Shown piece after piece: positions 9,399 to 17,864 of a stretch of 64,000 nucleotides of DNA; positions within the stretch are counted from its first letter, which is position 1; every line of letters starts with the position of its first letter. The notes below the pieces were generated by a model, which saw only the letters and a program-made list of their open reading frames with translations, had not been told where the DNA came from and did not search any database. Source of the DNA: JAAZBG01 sp964390065 (lineage in GTDB: Bacteria; Fibrobacterota; Chitinivibrionia; Chitinivibrionales; Chitinispirillaceae); assembly GCA_964390065.1 (NCBI GenBank), contig CAYMGX010000005.1:5732-69731 (forward strand), in the 5' to 3' direction. Both the position numbers and the translations under genes were made by a program.

Positions 9399-10043
9399 AT
9401 GATAACAATACCAGATCCTATAAAGAAGTATTTTAAAATTATTAATGAGGAGACCTTGGTTATACGCCCAGTATTTTCCAAAATATTAACTTTAAGTGCA
9501 GTTGTTTTTGGTCTTCCAATCATGATGTTTCTGATCGTAATTGCAGATGGCTTTGATAAAATTCATATGCCAACGCTTTATTTGGGATTGTTTTTTACTT
9601 TAGTTTTTTTCAGTTTCGGCTATTTTATAGCTCTTCCCGGTCTTAGAGGACGAGTAACAATAGACCTTAAAAACCGTATCATACATACAGCATATGGAAG
9701 ACACCTTGAATTCAAAAACGAGTGTTCTTTTGACAATGCGGCATTTTCCTTCTATCACGATTTTATAGTTTCAGGGGATTCAGCAGTTTCTTTTAACCGT
9801 GTTTATTTCCACGACAAAAAGTACAAGAGCGTATATTACGAATTGTCACTTAAAGGTGATACTGTTGAATACGAAATTATGATTGATTTTCTGGAGGAAA
9901 TTTGTAAACCTGTCAAGAGTGTAAACTTTCAGAATTTGCCGCAACATCGAATAAAGGAAACTTTCAAAACCGGAACACTCACAAAAGTGATACCTGATGA
10001 AAAAGAAAAGGACCGGAATAAATTCGATAAGTTGCTTGACTGA
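9399..10043 (+). CDS. Small two-helix membrane protein, putative immunity partner
   Basis: 214 aa. Two adjacent transmembrane helices at about residues 26-50 and 58-80 ('VVFGLPIMMFLIVIA', 'GLFFTLVFFSFGYFIAL') are followed by a roughly 130-residue, probably cytoplasmic, beta-rich domain ('RGRVTIDLKNRIIHTAYG') that could be PH-like, and a charged tail. No family is recognised. It lies 36 bp after the toxin-like gene on the same strand, so the two are almost certainly cotranscribed. Its size, membrane location and position fit an immunity protein against a membrane-acting toxin, but nothing in its own sequence proves this. Confidence 0.5.
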   Translation: MITIPDPIKKYFKIINEETLVIRPVFSKILTLSAVVFGLPIMMFLIVIADGFDKIHMPTLYLGLFFTLVFFSFGYFIALPGLRGRVTIDLKNRIIHTAYGRHLEFKNECSFDNAAFSFYHDFIVSGDSAVSFNRVYFHDKKYKSVYYELSLKGDTVEYEIMIDFLEEICKPVKSVNFQNLPQHRIKETFKTGTLTKVIPDEKEKDRNKFDKLLD

Positions 10044-10082
10044 TTAAATTCTTTACTTAAACAAATGAGAAAATAGAATTAT

Positions 10083-10830
10083 ACCCATTTACAATTAAAA
10101 AACCGCCCGTTCCGAACTGTTTTATCTATTTTCTGTCAAGACCATACCTCCCAGCCCCCTCTGGTCCTGCGACCTCTTCGATGCGTCGTTCCACAAAGCG
10201 AGGGGGTTGAAATGAATGCTACCCTTACTGTACCTATCCGGGAAAATCATGTCTATCATGGTAATCAGACAAATCAAGATTCGGACAATTTGCGAAAGCG
10301 GATCACAACATTCTTTTCCGCAGTTTGAATTTACGAACAAATCTTCAGACCTTGACACTGTTAGAAACGTCTCTTCTTCAATCCTGCACACCACTACTGG
10401 TTTTCAAACTGCTCTTAACGATCTGGGAGCGATTTCAACTGTTTGAGCGGTGTTTGCGCAAGGTGCAGTGACTCGTGACGCGTAACAAGTCACTGGCATA
10501 AACGATCTTTGCATACGATAAGCGAGTTTTGAAAGCGCGTGGATTGGATGAAATTTCCTTTTCAGAATGGGCCCTTCTTTGTCCAGCATTTCTTTGGCCC
10601 TAGAAAGAAATAGCTGGTCGGGGGTTTCCAAGGGGGTGATGCGCCCCTTGGTTTACGAAGTGATAAGTAAGATTGGTCAAACGTGTCGTCTCAACGACTA
10701 TTTTCCCTATGTCTTTTATGCAAAAAAAAATGATTCTTACCATCACCTTCCTTATTGTCTGTAAAACCAGTGGTTATCCACTCCTGTAACTCGGACATAC
10801 TTTTTGTCCGATAATAAAAAATGACAATTA
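10083..10830. repeat. Dispersed repeat, copy B (module order 2-1)
   Basis: Same element as 4436-5245, in the same orientation but with modules swapped. Here CCCATTTACAATTA ... CCGCCCG ... GGGAAAATCATGTCT (10084-10254) comes first. GGACAATT-GCGAA, CATTCTTTTCCGCAGTTTGAA, CTTTGCATACGATAAGCGAG, CCTTGGTTTACGAAG, GGTTATCCAC and GGACATACTTTTTGTCC (10276-10809) follow. The sequence between landmarks has diverged considerably from copy A. No coding capacity is evident. Confidence 0.7.
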
Positions 10831-10848
10831 CTATACTAATTTCCCCAA

Positions 10849-11874
10849 TCAGTGAATTCCGCCAAGAGCTTTGATCAGATTTGAAACAACAAAGTAAGTA
10901 ATTGCAGCGCAGGTTGCCGATAACGGAATAGTCAGTACCCAGGCCATGAGAATTCTGCGGGCTGTAATCCAGCGTACACATTTTGCATGTTGAACAGTTC
11001 CTACACCCATTATTGAGCCTGCCATAACATGCGTTGTACTAACTGGTATTCCGGCATGCGATGTCGTTAAAAGTACCGATGCTGCGGCTACGTTGGCACA
11101 AAAGCCTTCCATCGGGCCAATTTTGGTTATACTTGTACCCATCGTTTTTACAATACGCCATCCACCACAGAGCGTTCCAAGTGAAATAGCAGTATATGCA
11201 GCCAGAACGACCCAATTGTCAATTTTTCCGGTTTCAAAGGAACTGCTGACACCCCCTGTAAAGAGAGCAAGTGCAATAATACCCATCGTTTTCTGTGCAT
11301 CGTTTGTACCATGCCCGACGCTTGAGCACAGTGATGCAAAGAGCTGCATTTTTTTAAATATTCCGTGAGTTTCCACTGGTTTCTGCTTATGAAATATCCA
11401 TATTGTAATTGCTGTGACAATCATCGCGCATATAATACCGATAAGAGGAGCCAGAAAAATGAATGCAAATATTTTTCCGACACCTGCCCATTTAACAGTA
11501 TTCAATCCGGCTGCAGCGATTCCTGAGCCAATCAGTCCGCCGATTAGCGCATGACTGCTTGATGACGGAAGGCCCATGCGCCATGTTATTATCTGCCAGA
11601 CTACAGCGCCGATAAGCGCGGCAAAAATTAGCGGCAGAGTAACCTGGTCGAATTGGACAACACCTTTACCGATCATTGTAGCGACTGCTGTGCCAAACAC
11701 GAAATAGCCAATAAAATTAGCTGCTGCAGCCATGCAGACTGCCTGGAATGGTGTCAGTGTTTTTGAAACCACAATTGTAGCGATAGCATTTGCGGCATCG
11801 TTGAAACCATTAACAAAATCAAATATAAGTGCAACTACAATAACAATGACAACAAGTGCAAATGATGATATCAT
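10849..11874 (-). CDS. pit: Low-affinity inorganic phosphate permease, Pit family
   Basis: Inner-membrane phosphate:cation symporter (PiT family). The 341-aa protein has the duplicated PiT signature: 'DFVNGFNDAANAIATIV' near the N-terminus and 'GHGTNDAQKTMGIIA' in the middle, plus 'GLPSSSSHALIGGLIGSG' and 'GIPVSTTHVMAGSIMGVG', among about ten hydrophobic helices. The length fits short bacterial PiT proteins. It lies three bases downstream of the DUF47 gene, the conserved pit accessory arrangement. The 3' end abuts repeat copy B, which fills the space downstream, so the permease borders the accessory island. Confidence 0.93.
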   Translation of the reverse strand: MISSFALVVIVIVVALIFDFVNGFNDAANAIATIVVSKTLTPFQAVCMAAAANFIGYFVFGTAVATMIGKGVVQFDQVTLPLIFAALIGAVVWQIITWRMGLPSSSSHALIGGLIGSGIAAAGLNTVKWAGVGKIFAFIFLAPLIGIICAMIVTAITIWIFHKQKPVETHGIFKKMQLFASLCSSVGHGTNDAQKTMGIIALALFTGGVSSSFETGKIDNWVVLAAYTAISLGTLCGGWRIVKTMGTSITKIGPMEGFCANVAAASVLLTTSHAGIPVSTTHVMAGSIMGVGTVQHAKCVRWITARRILMAWVLTIPLSATCAAITYFVVSNLIKALGGIH

Positions 11875-11877
11875 GTG

Positions 11878-12522
11878 TCAACCTATCTTTACTTTTATGT
11901 GACGGATTAATTTTCCCACATAGTCAATAGCATCAACTGCGGATTCAAGATGTTCATAAAATTCTTTAAATTTAATTATATGCACAGATGTGTTTTTCTC
12001 TGCAAACAGACCTGCCATGCTTGTTCTGAAAAGATCGTCTGCTTCGTTTTCTATATCATGCATTTTAATCATTATATCTTCGCTGTAATTCTTCTTGCGA
12101 AGTTGTTTCACAAGTACATCCATATGTTCTGCGATTCTTTCAATAAGTATTGAAAATTCACAGACATTCGGCGGAACCTCTCTGATATTGTAAATGCCGA
12201 CTTTACGCGAAATACTATTTAGAATATCAAGCGCCCTGTCAATGTTGATAGAAAGCAGATGAATATCCTCCCGATCTATTGGAGTAATAAAGGTCTTGTT
12301 CAATTCAGAAAAAATCTGCATTTCGAGCCGATCACCTTTTCTCTCCAGCTCTTTAATCTCTTCAAGACTTGCTTCAATGTCTTTTTCCGACATTGAAGCA
12401 ATATTGTGAACGAGCTTTTTAAAAACAACAATGGCTTTATTAAGACAAACAACCTGCTGTTCCATGTAATCGAAGAATTTGGTTTCCCGGGGAAGCAGAA
12501 GATCTAAAATATTGAGTCCCAT
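11878..12522 (-). CDS. DUF47 family PhoU-like Pit accessory protein
   Basis: 214-aa cytoplasmic all-helical protein of the DUF47/TIGR00153 family, distant relatives of PhoU that modulate Pit phosphate transporters. Family features are the N-terminal 'MGLNILDLLLPRETKFFDY', metal-binding-type acidic segments ('EELERKGDRLEMQI', 'MHDIENEADDLFRTSM') and the end 'AVDAIDYVGKLIRHIKVK'. It is the first gene of a two-gene operon with pit, three bases apart. GGGGGTTACC upstream of the ATG may serve as ribosome binding site. Confidence 0.92.
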   Translation of the reverse strand: MGLNILDLLLPRETKFFDYMEQQVVCLNKAIVVFKKLVHNIASMSEKDIEASLEEIKELERKGDRLEMQIFSELNKTFITPIDREDIHLLSINIDRALDILNSISRKVGIYNIREVPPNVCEFSILIERIAEHMDVLVKQLRKKNYSEDIMIKMHDIENEADDLFRTSMAGLFAEKNTSVHIIKFKEFYEHLESAVDAIDYVGKLIRHIKVKIG

Positions 12523-12576
12523 TCAGGTAACCCCCTTTATTGTAAGAAGAGTCCTATATGTAAATAGAATGATAAA

Positions 12577-12598
12577 GGCCGCAGTAGTGTTTGCGGCC
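12577..12598 (-). terminator. Hairpin terminator, minus strand
   Basis: GGCCGCA / TGCGGCC stem with an 8-nt loop. On the minus strand it is followed by TTTATC. It is the second of two hairpins after the PEP-domain lipoprotein gene and lies upstream of the DUF47-pit operon. Confidence 0.6.
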
Positions 12599-12651
12599 CG
12601 GATTATTGTCAAGTGCAGGGCACAGATATGGTGTAATGTGGAAATTGAAAG

Positions 12652-12675
12652 GGAATGCCTGCATAGAGGCATTCC
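12652..12675 (-). terminator. Hairpin after the PEP-domain lipoprotein gene
   Basis: Perfect 9-bp stem GGAATGCCT / AGGCATTCC with a 6-nt loop, 12 bp after the stop codon. A T-rich stretch follows on the minus strand. Confidence 0.65.
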
Positions 12676-12686
12676 AATTAATAACA

Positions 12687-14768
12687 TTAATAATAAGGTC
12701 TGCATTGTTTCATCATAAGGATTGGCTCAGCTGTAGAATCGCTTCCAAGTGGCTGATCAAATTTAAATTCGGTATCCATTGCATACGGTTTATTAGGATC
12801 AGTACCATAAACCTGCTTGAAATATGAATGTATTTCCTCCAGTGCATCACCAAGCGCACGCACCTGTTTTGCAGTCAACACTGTAGCCTTTCCTTCAGGC
12901 AACTGATTGGAATGGCCCATGTAGACAATAGGTTGACCCGGATAATCATAATGATAAATGAATTGGTCCGTTGTCACACCGCTATCTGGAAGAACCACCG
13001 ATGCCCCATTGAATTGTACGTTGACATAAAATCCAGGTTCTATCCCTGTTGCGTCGAAAATATTGGTGGTGATTGCAACACCCGTTGCCTCTTCTTCAGG
13101 AAATGCCTGATGTGCAAGAAGTGCCATTCCTACTGCGTAGTGATCAATATGACGATAGCTACGTTCTTCAAATGCACGGAAATACCAGACACTTGCCCAT
13201 ACCTTACGAATAGCATTCAGGACATCATTCATATCATCCGGACCACCACTATTTGATGTGTAGAGTCCGGCACCTGTGAAACCGTCAAGGTCCTCAGCGT
13301 TGGTGCTTGACCTGAAACGCATTCTTACACCTGGGAAATCAGTGTTAAGTTTATTGGTAAGCATTTTAGTAAAGTCAGCATCCACAGGAGCTTTCTCCAT
13401 TTGTTTCCGTAATTTTTTTAGCTTGTCATCACGGACAGCAGGATTGTCCTGAAAGGAAGGATCTTCAAGCAGTTCTTTTACCTGTAAATCAAAACCGTTC
13501 TGTTTCATAAACTGCATATAATAATAGATTGGTATCCCGAAAGCTTTGGGATAGGTAACTTTCTCCGGATCCATTTTTGGAAAAGCCGAGAAGTGGCTTG
13601 TTTTACCGCCAAAAGCAGGAAGAGCGGCTTTAAGAGCCTGGGCAAGTGTTTTATCAGACAGATCAAGAATATCTTCAATATCGCGAAGATCTCTTGTTAA
13701 TGTGTCCATATTTGGTATTCCAACGTCAGCCGGACCATTTGCTTCCCACCATTCATCTGCTTCTTCTTTTGACACCTCTTTGACGGTATATTCAAACGGT
13801 TTCACATCAAGCTCTACCCATTTTCCCTCAAGAGCACGTAGTTCCGGATCATTCCAGGCATTACGAAGTGCCATATTTGGTGTTCCACGATTGTGCGAAA
13901 GAACGTTTATATGTGCCAGGGGAGTCTGAAATTCCTGTGTAATGATACCCATGGTCACCGATATGTCGTTCGGAACTGCATCAAGTACAGGTATATCACG
14001 AAATGATAAATAGTTACTTTCAAGTTCCTTGGCTTTGATAAAGACCAGTCTTCCGATACTTTTCGTGCAATTAAGCGGCTGGTAGGTTATACCTTTGTAA
14101 AGCTCATTGGTGCTGATCAATCTAACCGATGATGGAAGACTTTTTGCTGTATTGGTGATCGCTTCAGAGCTGGGATGAAAAAAGAGTGCGTTACCAAAGA
14201 AACATACATTTTGAATCTTTTCATACGCCATCTTTATCATGTCTGCAGAAGCATTGTCGTAAGGTGCAATCTCATATACCCATACATCAGGGCCTTCATA
14301 ATAGGAGATCGCTCCAAGAACAAAGCGTCTGTCTTTTCTGTAATAGTTATTGTTGAAATCACTTATGTTGGATACAATCTGTTTGCCATTACCGGAAAGC
14401 TTCTTTGATGCAAATTCATAATGTATCGGATACTTCTTACTGTCAATGATATACAGCGGGCTATCGTTATCATCAAGATCGATAATCGTCTTGGCAGATG
14501 TGGCACCCGGTATGCTCGCATCCATAGGCTGTGATGCAAGTTTTCTAAAATCATCTTTACAGCCTATCGAGGTAACATAAGCCGGAGTAGTGTCTTCAGT
14601 GATAATACAATCACCCTCTACGACTGTCGGTATGCCCACTACTGGCGGAGGGTCATCTTCCGGCCCTACGGGTGTTAAATCACATGATACACAAAACATG
14701 GATATCGCAACAAGTACAGACAAAATCAGCCATGTCATTCTCTTTGCGTTGGCAGGATGCAGCTGCAT
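12687..14768 (-). CDS. PEP/pyruvate-binding-domain lipoprotein
   Basis: 693 aa starting at the ATG at 14768, which has AGGGGAG eight bases upstream; the frame opens 36 bp earlier without such a site. The N-terminus is a lipoprotein signal ending 'ISMFCVSC'. Around residue 285, 'TPLAHINVLSHNRGTPN' resembles the swivelling phosphohistidine domain of PEP-utilising enzymes. From about 440 on there is a PPDK_N/PEP-synthase-like ATP-grasp region ('RFRSSTNAEDLDGFTGAG' at about 485, 'ATGVAITTNIF', 'EFKFDQPL'). The domain order is reversed relative to PEP synthase. PEP synthase and PPDK are cytoplasmic and ATP-dependent, so a lipid-anchored exported version is surprising; it may act in another reaction or only bind. 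No biochemical role can be assigned. Confidence 0.75.
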   Translation of the reverse strand: MQLHPANAKRMTWLILSVLVAISMFCVSCDLTPVGPEDDPPPVVGIPTVVEGDCIITEDTTPAYVTSIGCKDDFRKLASQPMDASIPGATSAKTIIDLDDNDSPLYIIDSKKYPIHYEFASKKLSGNGKQIVSNISDFNNNYYRKDRRFVLGAISYYEGPDVWVYEIAPYDNASADMIKMAYEKIQNVCFFGNALFFHPSSEAITNTAKSLPSSVRLISTNELYKGITYQPLNCTKSIGRLVFIKAKELESNYLSFRDIPVLDAVPNDISVTMGIITQEFQTPLAHINVLSHNRGTPNMALRNAWNDPELRALEGKWVELDVKPFEYTVKEVSKEEADEWWEANGPADVGIPNMDTLTRDLRDIEDILDLSDKTLAQALKAALPAFGGKTSHFSAFPKMDPEKVTYPKAFGIPIYYYMQFMKQNGFDLQVKELLEDPSFQDNPAVRDDKLKKLRKQMEKAPVDADFTKMLTNKLNTDFPGVRMRFRSSTNAEDLDGFTGAGLYTSNSGGPDDMNDVLNAIRKVWASVWYFRAFEERSYRHIDHYAVGMALLAHQAFPEEEATGVAITTNIFDATGIEPGFYVNVQFNGASVVLPDSGVTTDQFIYHYDYPGQPIVYMGHSNQLPEGKATVLTAKQVRALGDALEEIHSYFKQVYGTDPNKPYAMDTEFKFDQPLGSDSTAEPILMMKQCRPYY

Positions 14769-14988
14769 TGTAAAAACTCCCCTTTGAAATTTTGATATAC
14801 TCATTCGTTAACTTACTATTATCCTTAAATCCGCAGTTGAATCGTGATGCTCTGCGCAAGCTATTGTCACATCATCTTGCATTGCAAAAACGCTCACCAT
14901 ACTGCACCGGGTATGCCTGCGCTTTTTGCAAAATAATCTGTAACAAAATCTTGTGCATATCACTCACGCTCAATCGCGAAATTCAGGA

Positions 14989-15981
14989 TTATTGACATTT
15001 CCGGTCAATACAATACGTTCCTTCAGGACAAACCCCGTTACCAGTTTCGTCACCAGAGCAGGATATCTCACCTGGAATTGTCAGCATTTTTGTTATGGTA
15101 CATTCAACAGATCCCTTTGCTTTGGATGCTTCGTCCACAACTACTGCCTGACGTGTGACATAAATACAGGGATATCCGGCGGTACCATATGATTTTAATT
15201 TTTCAATCATTGCACCAGGAATAGTCACAGAACCATCATCCTCTGTATCACACAGGATTTCCCCTTTTGTACCACCGTGATAACTGAGATTGATACGAAT
15301 GTTTATTGTTGAAATACCCGCAACTTTAGGAGGCTCCCACCTGAGTGCAATGTCTTTACCATCAAGCACCATTTCGTCATTGAGAATTTCCAGTGGTGCA
15401 ATGCATGGGACTTCTAATTTGAATGGCTCGACACCATTGGTTCCGGCAGCAGAAAAGGTAATGATTTCACCCTCATCAGCCGGAGGAAAATCCGGATATG
15501 GTGAAGAAATCTGGTAGTCAAAAGCACGATCGCCGGGTTCACTCACATACTCTCTTGGTTCGCCACCTGATTTCATACCGGTCAATGTCATATTACCGAC
15601 ACTATACGCGTTGGGTTCAGGTATACAACTGTCATTCGCCACACACACATTGTCTGATGAACAGTCCTCGCAGTAAGGATTATACTTTTTGTAAAGCCTG
15701 AACTGACCTGAAACCATTTCCTCTTTAAAAATATCGACAGGAGGAATCGGACCATCCTTCATCATACCCACAAAATTTGTGTATGCCGGATTGTCAAGCT
15801 CAGGATTCTCAGGTATCAGCTGAACACGAAATGTACCAAATGACTCGGCTGTTGGTTTAATCAGAGTATCGCCAGGGTCCTCAGTTCCACCAAGACCCGA
15901 TGGGCCTTTGGTTTCAAAACATGCAACGCCAACGAGGATCATGGCAAATAAACCTATCGGGATAATTTTTTTTAAAGACAC
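14989..15981 (-). CDS. Hypothetical lipoprotein with Cys-rich C-terminus
   Basis: 330 aa. The signal peptide ends in lipobox 'LVGVAC' (Cys about 21). The middle is beta-rich and contains a short Cys cluster ('YCEDCSSDNVCVANDSC') and another at the very end ('CSGDETGNGVCPEGTYC'), as in small disulphide-knotted modules of secreted proteins. No enzyme motif is visible. It lies 220 bp upstream of the PEP-domain lipoprotein on the same strand and 61 bp downstream of the first lectin-like paralog; a hairpin separates it from the latter. Function unknown. Confidence 0.7.
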   Translation of the reverse strand: MSLKKIIPIGLFAMILVGVACFETKGPSGLGGTEDPGDTLIKPTAESFGTFRVQLIPENPELDNPAYTNFVGMMKDGPIPPVDIFKEEMVSGQFRLYKKYNPYCEDCSSDNVCVANDSCIPEPNAYSVGNMTLTGMKSGGEPREYVSEPGDRAFDYQISSPYPDFPPADEGEIITFSAAGTNGVEPFKLEVPCIAPLEILNDEMVLDGKDIALRWEPPKVAGISTINIRINLSYHGGTKGEILCDTEDDGSVTIPGAMIEKLKSYGTAGYPCIYVTRQAVVVDEASKAKGSVECTITKMLTIPGEISCSGDETGNGVCPEGTYCIDRKCQ

Positions 15982-16012
15982 TTTCTGTTGCTCCTTATTT
16001 TAATTTCATTTC

Positions 16013-16040
16013 ATAATGAGATAAAAATGCTATCTCGTTA
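16013..16040 (-). terminator. Hairpin after the first lectin-like paralog
   Basis: Stem TAATGAGATA / TATCTCGTTA (one G-T pair) lies two bases beyond the stop codon on the minus strand. It may end transcription of the first paralog. Confidence 0.45.
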
Positions 16041-16042
16041 TT

Positions 16043-17404
16043 TTATGGGTTGAGTCCGAAACAGTAAAAACCACCGTAACCACCGCCATTACCGATTGTA
16101 TAGACACCCGGAACTCCACCACCGCTTGCATCGGTAGAATCAACTCCTGGCAGGCAGCCGGGCATGTCCCACGCAGATATCCAGTTTTTCATTCCCATAA
16201 ACCCGCCAAATTCCTGTGGCCATGACATTCCTGCACGGGCTGTGGCACTTCCATCACCTTTGGTTGATGTCCAGTCACTACAAGTACAGTCTTTTGTAGT
16301 ACTATACAGTTTGCCATTAGTACCGGAGCCTGTTATTGTAAGATGGTTATCGACTTTCTTTGACGATGAAGGGTCAGGCATGTGATTTGGAACGCCGTCT
16401 TCATTGGGAAAGTCATTTTTAATCGCAATATCTGCATTTGTTGGACGATCATTCAGAAGTTCGCTTATCTTGTTAGCAAACAGTCTTCCCTTACGGTCGT
16501 ACCACGGTCCCTGACCAATTCTATCTATTGCATCAGCCTGCTTACCGTCAGGACCAACCTTTGCACTCAGAAATGCACGCCATTGTTTTGCACTTGAACC
16601 GGGCATACTCTTCTCTGCAATGCATGAACAGATGCTGTCTGCACCAAGAAGCCCTGCCCCCTGTCCGGTTTTGCCAAAACGTAAATCACCACCGAAACCG
16701 TTGACGTTTCGGGAGAGATCGCGTAGCGCTTTAACACTGGTCAAAAAGAAACTGAACTTTGCGAGATTCGATGTGTCAAGAGTGATGTTCAGTTCTGTAT
16801 CATATGATGAAACCGCTACTTTTTTGGAAATGAAATTGGGTGCAGAAACGCTCAATGAATCTACAACCGCCTCCAGTTTAGCCATTCTTGGGCCATTTGA
16901 GACCTTCCCGGCAGCAGCAGAATTTGAGAATGAATATTTTCCATCAGATAACTGCATATACCTGAATGTCGAACTGTGTCCTCCGGCCGAAACCCGGATT
17001 GTCATCATGTTTGTGGCCATTGAACCGGATGGAATTTTGTACTGATATACTCCGGCAGGTGCGTAACTGCTAAGCTCGCGTTTCAGAAGGTTCCCGGAAA
17101 TATCGAACATGTCGATACTTACCTGTGATGACTTTACAAGATTCAACTTTATGTTACCATTGTTGAAAGAGATATTTTCGATATTTGAAATTGTTCTATA
17201 CTTATTTACACTGGTTGCCGTTTTAATTGAATATGCGCCATCAGAGTCGGTAGTATCTGTTAATTTCTGACCCTGTAACGATACAATGGCTCCCTTTATT
17301 GGTTTTCCACTGTTACCTGAAACTTTTCCCCATATATTGACATTTTCAGCAGAGACAGCAATGCCAACAAGTAATGTTAGGTATATCCCAATCGTTCTAA
17401 GCAA
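16043..17404 (-). CDS. Secreted DUF1554/endostatin-like protein, paralog 1
   Basis: 453 aa from the TTG at 17404. This start aligns with the TTG starts of its two paralogs and follows GAGGAGG; the frame extends 69 bp further upstream without support. The order is: signal peptide; carboxypeptidase-regulatory-like beta domain at about 27-65 ('SGKPIKGAIVSLQGQKL'); a T9SS-CTD/FlgD-like Ig segment at about 95-155 ('DMFDISGNLLKRELSSYAP'); then from about 220 a DUF1554-type C-type-lectin-like domain ('GLLGADSICSCIAE', 'WRAFLSAKVGPDGK', 'GPWYDRKGRLFANKI', 'CTCSDWTS') ending 'GGGYGGFYCFGLNP'. DUF1554 is known from Leptospira surface proteins and resembles the endostatin fold. Likely secreted, perhaps binding glycans or surfaces. 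It is one of three tandem copies, each with its own promoter. Confidence 0.75.
   Translation of the reverse strand: MLRTIGIYLTLLVGIAVSAENVNIWGKVSGNSGKPIKGAIVSLQGQKLTDTTDSDGAYSIKTATSVNKYRTISNIENISFNNGNIKLNLVKSSQVSIDMFDISGNLLKRELSSYAPAGVYQYKIPSGSMATNMMTIRVSAGGHSSTFRYMQLSDGKYSFSNSAAAGKVSNGPRMAKLEAVVDSLSVSAPNFISKKVAVSSYDTELNITLDTSNLAKFSFFLTSVKALRDLSRNVNGFGGDLRFGKTGQGAGLLGADSICSCIAEKSMPGSSAKQWRAFLSAKVGPDGKQADAIDRIGQGPWYDRKGRLFANKISELLNDRPTNADIAIKNDFPNEDGVPNHMPDPSSSKKVDNHLTITGSGTNGKLYSTTKDCTCSDWTSTKGDGSATARAGMSWPQEFGGFMGMKNWISAWDMPGCLPGVDSTDASGGGVPGVYTIGNGGGYGGFYCFGLNP
16832..17127 (-). repeat. 296-bp tract identical to 18657-18952
   Basis: By eye, identical base for base to the matching part of paralog 2, whereas sequence on both sides differs at many positions. 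It covers the T9SS-CTD-like segment and its linker to the lectin-like domain. Confidence 0.85.
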
Positions 17405-17563
17405 AAAATACCTCCTCTGTAACGTGTGTTTTACTCGAATTTGTACCGGTAACCATATATTATTACCGTGCATTAGCGTCCCCCTCCACTAACATTCCTT
17501 CGCTAATATACCCAGAATTGCCGGACCACGATGGTTTTATGTGTACCGTGTGGAAAAGTTGTA

Positions 17564-17577
17564 TTCTCTTTTGAGAA
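17564..17577 (-). promoter_or_regulatory. TTCTC-AAAA-GAGAA palindrome, copy 1
   Basis: Read on the coding strand it is CTGTTCTCAAAAGAGAATAC. The core ends 54 nt before a TATATT box (17504-17509), and the TTG start is about 100 nt further on. Matching sites precede paralogs 2 and 3 and the TIGR02147 regulator at 35560. Confidence 0.8.
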
Positions 17578-17780
17578 CAGTTCTTAACAGATTCAGACTG
17601 TCAGTGTTGAATGATTTTTTTGTATTTTGTTGAAATACAATGTTTTAATAGCTGTTGTTGAAATGCGGGCGGTTTGTAACGGTTATAGAGAATGCGGCGT
17701 GATTACTCGTGAATCCAGAATCAGGATTGTCCTGTTTGGGTTGATAATGGTCGCTGATGTGTTGATACCCTATGCAGTAT

Positions 17781-17804
17781 AAGGACAGGTCACGACCTGT
17801 CCTT
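17781..17804. repeat. REP-like palindrome AAGGACAGGTC-AC-GACCTGTCCTT
   Basis: Perfect 11-bp arms around AC, 60 bp downstream of paralog 2's stop codon. A related palindrome follows paralog 3 at 19529-19556. It may work as a terminator or be an interspersed palindromic repeat. Confidence 0.7.
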
Positions 17805-17864
17805 ACGTATAATAGACACGTTATAATGCGGTTTTTAGTTGATTACACTGTGTAATGCAGTTTA

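Noticed and set aside
10122..10764. ORFs in repeat copy B
   Set aside because: Same reasoning: non-coding repeat, frames not conserved with copy A.
12828..13256. 142-codon plus-strand ORF inside the PEP-domain gene
   Set aside because: It lies antisense to a well-supported gene and has no recognisable domain.
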